A DNA stretch of 9,263 bases from contig VERO01000079.1 in NCBI GenBank assembly GCA_018882625.1, forward strand, positions 1 through 9,263. Reading direction: 5' to 3'. Shown here in pieces: positions 6,696 to 9,263 of the stretch (within the stretch, counting starts at the first letter, position 1; the number at the start of each line of letters is the position of its first letter). The translations under genes were made by a program, and so were the position numbers. Under the pieces are notes generated by a model. It had not been told where the DNA came from, ran no database searches, and saw only the letters and a program-made list of their open reading frames with translations. Origin of the DNA: Phycisphaerales bacterium (GTDB taxonomy: Bacteria > Planctomycetota > Phycisphaerae > Phycisphaerales > SM1A02).

Positions 6696-8107
6696 TGGAC
6701 GGGGGAGGATAGCCGCGACGAACGGAGCCGTCGGGCCACGAGCATCGCCACCTCGAGCGCCTGCTCGGAGTTGAGGCGCGGGTCGATCTGGCTCCGGTAC
6801 GCGCGCGCCAGCTGCTCGTCGGAGAGGCCGCGCGCGCCGCCCGTGCACTCGGTGACGGGATCCCCGGTCAGCTCAAAGTGCATGCCGCCGAGCACGGTGC
6901 CGCACGATGCGTGCACCTCGATCGCCTGCTCGATCTCCGCGACGATGTGCGCGAACTTGCGCGTCTTGATCGCGCGGCCCGCCCACGCGCCCTCGGCGGG
7001 CGTGACGATCTCGGTGTTGCCGTGCATGGGGTCGCAGATCCACAGCACCGGCAGGTTCGCCGCGGACACGGCGCGCACGATCTCGGGCAGCGTGGCGGCG
7101 ATGCGGCGCGCACCCATGCGGTGGATGAGCGCCACCTTGCCGGGCTCGCGGTGCGGATTGAGCGTGCGCACCATGGCCACGGCATCCTCGGGGGACGTGC
7201 CGGGACCGACCTTCACGCCCACCGGATTGGCGACGCCGCGCAGGAACTCCACGTGCGCGCTGCCCGGACTCGCGGTGCGCAGGCCGATCCACGGCATGTG
7301 CGTCGACAGCAGGTAGTGCCCCTCGCGCCGGGGCACCGTGCGCACCAGGGCCTCCTCGAGGTCGAGCAGCAGGCACTCGTGGCTCGCGTGGAACTCCACG
7401 CGCCCGCGACCGCCCGGCAGCATGCCCTCCATCGAGTCGATGTGCCGGAGGCTGTCGCCGATCGAGTCAACCATGCGCCGGTACTCGGCGCCGAGCGGGC
7501 TGTGCGACATCCACTCGAGGTCCCACTGCTCCGGATGGTGCAGGTCGGCGAAGCCGGAGTCCGCGAGCGATCTCATGAAGTTGAGCGTGATCGCGGCGCG
7601 CTCGTAGCCGGCCATCAGCAGCGCCGGATCTGGCGTGCGCGCATCCGCGTCGAATGCCGGCGAGTTCACGTTGTCGCCGCGGTAGCTCGGGAGCGTGATG
7701 CCGCCGCGCGTCTCCGTGTCGCTCGTGCGCGGCTTCGCGTACTGGCCGGCGATGCGGCCCACGCGCACGACCGGCACGCGCAGCTCGTGCACGAGCACGA
7801 GGCTCATCTGCAGCAGCAGCTTGAGCTGGCTCGCGACACGCTCACTCGTGCAGTCCGCGAAGCTCTCGGCGCAGTCGCCGCCCTGCAGCACGAACCGCTC
7901 GCCCCGCGCCGCCGACGCCAGCTGCGACTTCAGCGACTCCACCTCTCCGCTGGTCACCAGCGGCGGCAGCGCGCGGATCGCGTCGAGCACCGACTCGAGC
8001 GCGCCGCGGTCGGGCCACGCCGGCTGCTGCAGCGCGGGCCGCGCGCGCCACGTTGCCGGCGACCAGCTGGCGTCCGTCAGGCTGCTGATGGTGGGAAGGT
8101 TGGTCAC
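6668..8107 (-). CDS. aroG: Class II 3-deoxy-7-phosphoheptulonate (DAHP) synthase
   Basis: This enzyme joins phosphoenolpyruvate and erythrose 4-phosphate, the first committed step to chorismate and the aromatic amino acids. It is the class II (plant and Mycobacterium AroG) type. Signature blocks occur in order: WSPATWRARPALQQPAWPD (15-33), LQGGDCAESF (74-83), GRIAGQYAKPR (117-127), VGVKVGPGTSPE (296-307), CDPMHGNTEIVTP (358-370), GGMHFELTGDPVTECTGG (407-424) and IDPRLNSEQALE (441-452). Metal ligands correspond to Cys79, His362, Glu412 and Asp442, close to Cys87, His369, Glu411 and Asp441 in M. tuberculosis AroG. A GTG start at 8107 gives 479 residues and places the usual WSP motif near the N-terminus; upstream in-frame sequence runs into the tRNA and is excluded. 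About 20 extra residues follow the usual C-terminus, where the gene overlaps the next one. The symbol follows mycobacterial usage. Confidence 0.94.
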   Translation of the reverse strand: MTNLPTISSLTDASWSPATWRARPALQQPAWPDRGALESVLDAIRALPPLVTSGEVESLKSQLASAARGERFVLQGGDCAESFADCTSERVASQLKLLLQMSLVLVHELRVPVVRVGRIAGQYAKPRTSDTETRGGITLPSYRGDNVNSPAFDADARTPDPALLMAGYERAAITLNFMRSLADSGFADLHHPEQWDLEWMSHSPLGAEYRRMVDSIGDSLRHIDSMEGMLPGGRGRVEFHASHECLLLDLEEALVRTVPRREGHYLLSTHMPWIGLRTASPGSAHVEFLRGVANPVGVKVGPGTSPEDAVAMVRTLNPHREPGKVALIHRMGARRIAATLPEIVRAVSAANLPVLWICDPMHGNTEIVTPAEGAWAGRAIKTRKFAHIVAEIEQAIEVHASCGTVLGGMHFELTGDPVTECTGGARGLSDEQLARAYRSQIDPRLNSEQALEVAMLVARRLRSSRLSSPVQCPVRRAGS

Positions 8108-8115
8108 GGCAGTGT

Positions 8116-8130
8116 GCGGCAGGACGCCGC
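8116..8130 (-). other. Short hairpin ahead of the DAHP synthase start
   Basis: On the minus strand GCGGC, five bases, GCCGC can form a 5-bp GC stem ending nine bases before the GTG start. It lies in the 60-base gap between tRNA-Leu and the DAHP synthase gene. There is no T-run after it, so it is not an intrinsic terminator. It may only reflect base composition, or it could affect tRNA processing or initiation. Confidence 0.2.
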
Positions 8131-8167
8131 GAGGTGGATCGCACGGCTGGATCGCGCGTGGCCAGGA

Positions 8168-8249
8168 TGCGGGCGGCAGGACTTGAACCTGCACGGGTTG
8201 CCCCACTGGAACCTAAATCCAGCGCGTCTGCCGATTCCGCCACGCCCGC
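8168..8249 (-). tRNA. trnL: tRNA-Leu (anticodon UAG)
   Basis: The 82-base minus-strand sequence folds as a class II cloverleaf. The acceptor is GCGGGCG with CGCCCGC and discriminator A. The D-arm GGCGGAATCGGCAGACGCGC is typical of bacterial leucine tRNAs. The anticodon stem CTGGA/TCCAG encloses loop TTTAGGT, placing anticodon TAG at 8215-8213 (reads CUA and related CUN codons). A compact variable arm of 13 bases carries a GGG/CCC stem. The T-arm is GCAGG-TTCAAGT-CCTGC. CCA is not encoded: the base after the discriminator is T, so it must be added by nucleotidyltransferase. It is transcribed toward the DAHP synthase gene 60 bases downstream with no visible terminator between them, so the two could share a transcript. 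Confidence 0.97.
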
Positions 8250-8258
8250 GTGGGATGC

Positions 8259-8272
8259 CGTAGGATCCTACG
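8259..8272. repeat. 14-base perfect palindrome in the divergent intergenic region
   Basis: CGTAGGATCCTACG is a perfect inverted repeat. It lies ten bases from the tRNA-Leu 5' end on one side and four bases from the ATG of the DoxX-like gene on the other. Each strand contains TAGGAT, which fits the loose -10 pattern TANNNT. No convincing -35 element sits 17 bases upstream in either direction. It could be an operator, overlapping divergent -10 elements, or chance. Confidence 0.35.
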
Positions 8273-8276
8273 CGCG

Positions 8277-8897
8277 ATGGGCATGGCAGCGGCCGCGACA
8301 AACCAGCTTCTTCCGCTGATCGCCCGGCTCTTCCTGTGCGCCGCGTTCCTGCCGATGGGATGGCAGAAGACCTTCGGCATGACCACCTACTCGGGTCGCG
8401 ACGCGCAGGTGCTCCGAGCGGCCGGAGTCAGGTCCGACGGGCTCGACTGGAATCTTGCCAAGCCGGGCACCGTGCTGGCTCCGGAGTCGCAGGATGGTGC
8501 GCCCTTTGAGGCAAGGTCCCTGTACACCGTGAGCCTGCGCTGCGCGGAGTCGGGCATGCCCTCCCCTGCCGTCCTCGGGTGGGCGGCAGCGCTCACCGAG
8601 CTCTGCGGCGCGGTCATGATGGGGTTGGGCTTCTTCGCCAGGCTCGCGGGCTTCGCGCTCGCCATCGTGATGGGCGTCGCCTTCTGGCTCACAGGGCTCA
8701 ACACGCTCGCGTGGTCCATGCCGATGGAGGACTACCTGCGCACCTGGACCCAGGCGGGACTGTTCTTCATGTCCGCGACAGTGCTGCTGGCGGGTCCCGG
8801 CAGGCTCTCGCTCGATGCGGTGCTCGGCGGCCTGCCCAAGTCTGGCCGCTCCGCGTCAGGCGGCAAGAGGCCCAAGCCCAAGCAAGCCGAGGAGTGA
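8277..8897 (+). CDS. DoxX-like integral membrane protein
   Basis: DoxX/DoxD-like proteins are small four-helix membrane proteins, some linked to quinone oxidoreduction or redox stress; the function of most is unknown. The 206-residue product has hydrophobic segments at about 12-29, 99-118, 120-140 and 158-173. The first ends with FLPMGWQKTFG, resembling the usual DoxX helix 1 end (GWQK). The block LTELCGAVMMGLGFFARLAG (106-125) matches the family's E-x-x-G-x-x-x-x-x-G-x-x-x-R pattern. Unusually, about 65 polar residues (35-98) separate helices 1 and 2, and the C-terminus is a basic Lys/Arg-rich tail. The ATG at 8277 is chosen; ATG at 8283 is also possible, while GTG at 8250 abuts the tRNA and is unlikely. 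AGGA at 8262 lies 11 bases before the ATG, a weak site. The gene is divergent from the tRNA-led operon and closely followed by another gene. Confidence 0.78.
   Translation: MGMAAAATNQLLPLIARLFLCAAFLPMGWQKTFGMTTYSGRDAQVLRAAGVRSDGLDWNLAKPGTVLAPESQDGAPFEARSLYTVSLRCAESGMPSPAVLGWAAALTELCGAVMMGLGFFARLAGFALAIVMGVAFWLTGLNTLAWSMPMEDYLRTWTQAGLFFMSATVLLAGPGRLSLDAVLGGLPKSGRSASGGKRPKPKQAEE
8889..8894 (+). promoter_or_regulatory. Ribosome binding site for the last gene
   Basis: GAGGAG ends just before the TGA of the DoxX-like gene. It is four bases from a GTG at 8899 and ten bases from an in-frame GTG at 8905. It supports a real downstream gene here but does not settle which GTG is used. Confidence 0.5.
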
Positions 8898-8898
8898 C

Positions 8899-9263
8899 GT
8901 GCCCGTGAGGACGGCACGTACAGCCGCGATCGCGACCCTCTCGCTCGGCGGCCTGGTGGCGCTTGCCGCCTGGTCTGCGCTCATCGTGGATCTGCTCGCG
9001 TGGGAGGCGCCCCGGGTGGCCGTGGTTCCTCCGATCGCAGGTGCCGTGCTGCCGCGCGTCGAGATCGTGCGCCCGCCTTCGGGGGCAGTGCCGCCGCCGA
9101 AGTCGCCCGCGCGTGCAGCCGAGCATGCGGCTGGCGCGGGCGTCTCGCCGGGAGCCGCGGCTGCCTCAGGCGCGCCTGCCGTCTCCGAGGCTCCCGCAGC
9201 CGATCGGAGGCTCCGCGAGCTGATGGATGCACTGCGGGCGCGCCTGGATGCGCAGCGCGAGCT
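8899..9263 (+). CDS. Membrane-anchored Ala/Pro-rich protein, N-terminal part (runs off window)
   Basis: The frame is open from GTG 8899 (alternative GTG at 8905) to the window edge, giving 121 residues. Counting from the first GTG, a basic N-terminus is followed by a hydrophobic segment at about residues 10-33 (LSLGGLVALAAWSALIVDLLAW), a signal anchor rather than a cleaved signal as no clear cleavage box follows. Residues about 36-98 are an Ala/Pro/Val-rich low-complexity linker (for example VRPPSGAVPPP). From about residue 100 (RRLRELMDALRARLDAQRE) the sequence becomes a charged helix with coiled-coil character. The family cannot be named from this part; single-pass proteins with a periplasmic coiled coil or an envelope-spanning linker look like this. 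It starts one base after the DoxX-like stop and is probably co-transcribed and translationally coupled with it. Confidence 0.6.
   Translation, partial: MPVRTARTAAIATLSLGGLVALAAWSALIVDLLAWEAPRVAVVPPIAGAVLPRVEIVRPPSGAVPPPKSPARAAEHAAGAGVSPGAAAASGAPAVSEAPAADRRLRELMDALRARLDAQRE

Noticed and set aside
8108..8167. Intrinsic terminator between tRNA-Leu and DAHP synthase
   Set aside because: Only a 5-bp hairpin is present with no following T-run.
8108..8206. N-terminal extension of DAHP synthase to 8206
   Set aside because: The extension lies partly within tRNA-Leu and the class II N-terminal motif already sits close to the GTG at 8107.
6878..8263. 461-codon plus-strand reading frame opposite DAHP synthase and tRNA-Leu
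   Set aside because: It reads through a tRNA gene on the other strand and has no protein signature.
8250..8276. GTG start at 8250 for the DoxX-like gene
   Set aside because: It begins directly at the tRNA 5' end, leaving no space for a promoter or ribosome binding site, and adds residues that do not look like a membrane protein start.
1..9263. CRISPR array, insertion sequence or prophage signal
   Set aside because: No spaced repeats, transposase, integrase, terminal inverted repeats or attachment-site duplication at the tRNA were seen.

Overview
The window is about 9.3 kb of very GC-rich, gene-dense bacterial DNA. Strong GC preference at third codon positions leaves long spurious reading frames opposite the real genes. 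The organism looks like a member of the Planctomycetota, possibly Phycisphaerae. This rests on the gene mix, the character of the NuoG-like protein, mostly weak or absent Shine-Dalgarno sites and a tRNA without encoded CCA. It is an impression, not a demonstrated placement.

Minus strand, read right to left. A tRNA-Leu(UAG) at 8249-8168 is followed after 60 bases by seven co-directional genes down to the left edge. They are a class II DAHP synthase (first step of the shikimate pathway), a ketosynthase-fold protein lacking its catalytic residues, an intact FabF-type ketosynthase, a membrane-anchored protein of unknown function, a short NuoG-like iron-sulfur protein, a MATE-family multidrug/metabolite exporter, and the start of a TPR protein cut by the window edge. 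The junctions are a 28-base overlap, a 4-base ATGA overlap, a second ATGA, a 12-base gap, a 2-base gap and a third ATGA. This looks like one translationally coupled operon.

Plus strand, right end. A gene for a DoxX-like four-helix membrane protein starts about 27 bases from the tRNA 5' end, divergently. One base after its stop comes a second gene for a membrane-anchored Ala/Pro-rich protein that runs off the right edge. The short divergent spacer holds a 14-base perfect palindrome.

The most interesting content is the ketosynthase pair. One partner is catalytically complete (Cys180, His328, His365). The other has Glu, Leu and Ala at the aligned positions, an arrangement like KS-alpha/KS-beta (chain length factor) heterodimers. 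The NuoG-like protein is also notable: it keeps ligands for three iron-sulfur clusters, has replaced all four ligands of the N7 cluster, and sits away from any other complex I gene seen here. No mobile element, CRISPR array or convincing intrinsic terminator was found, and no gene-free stretch exceeds 300 bases.
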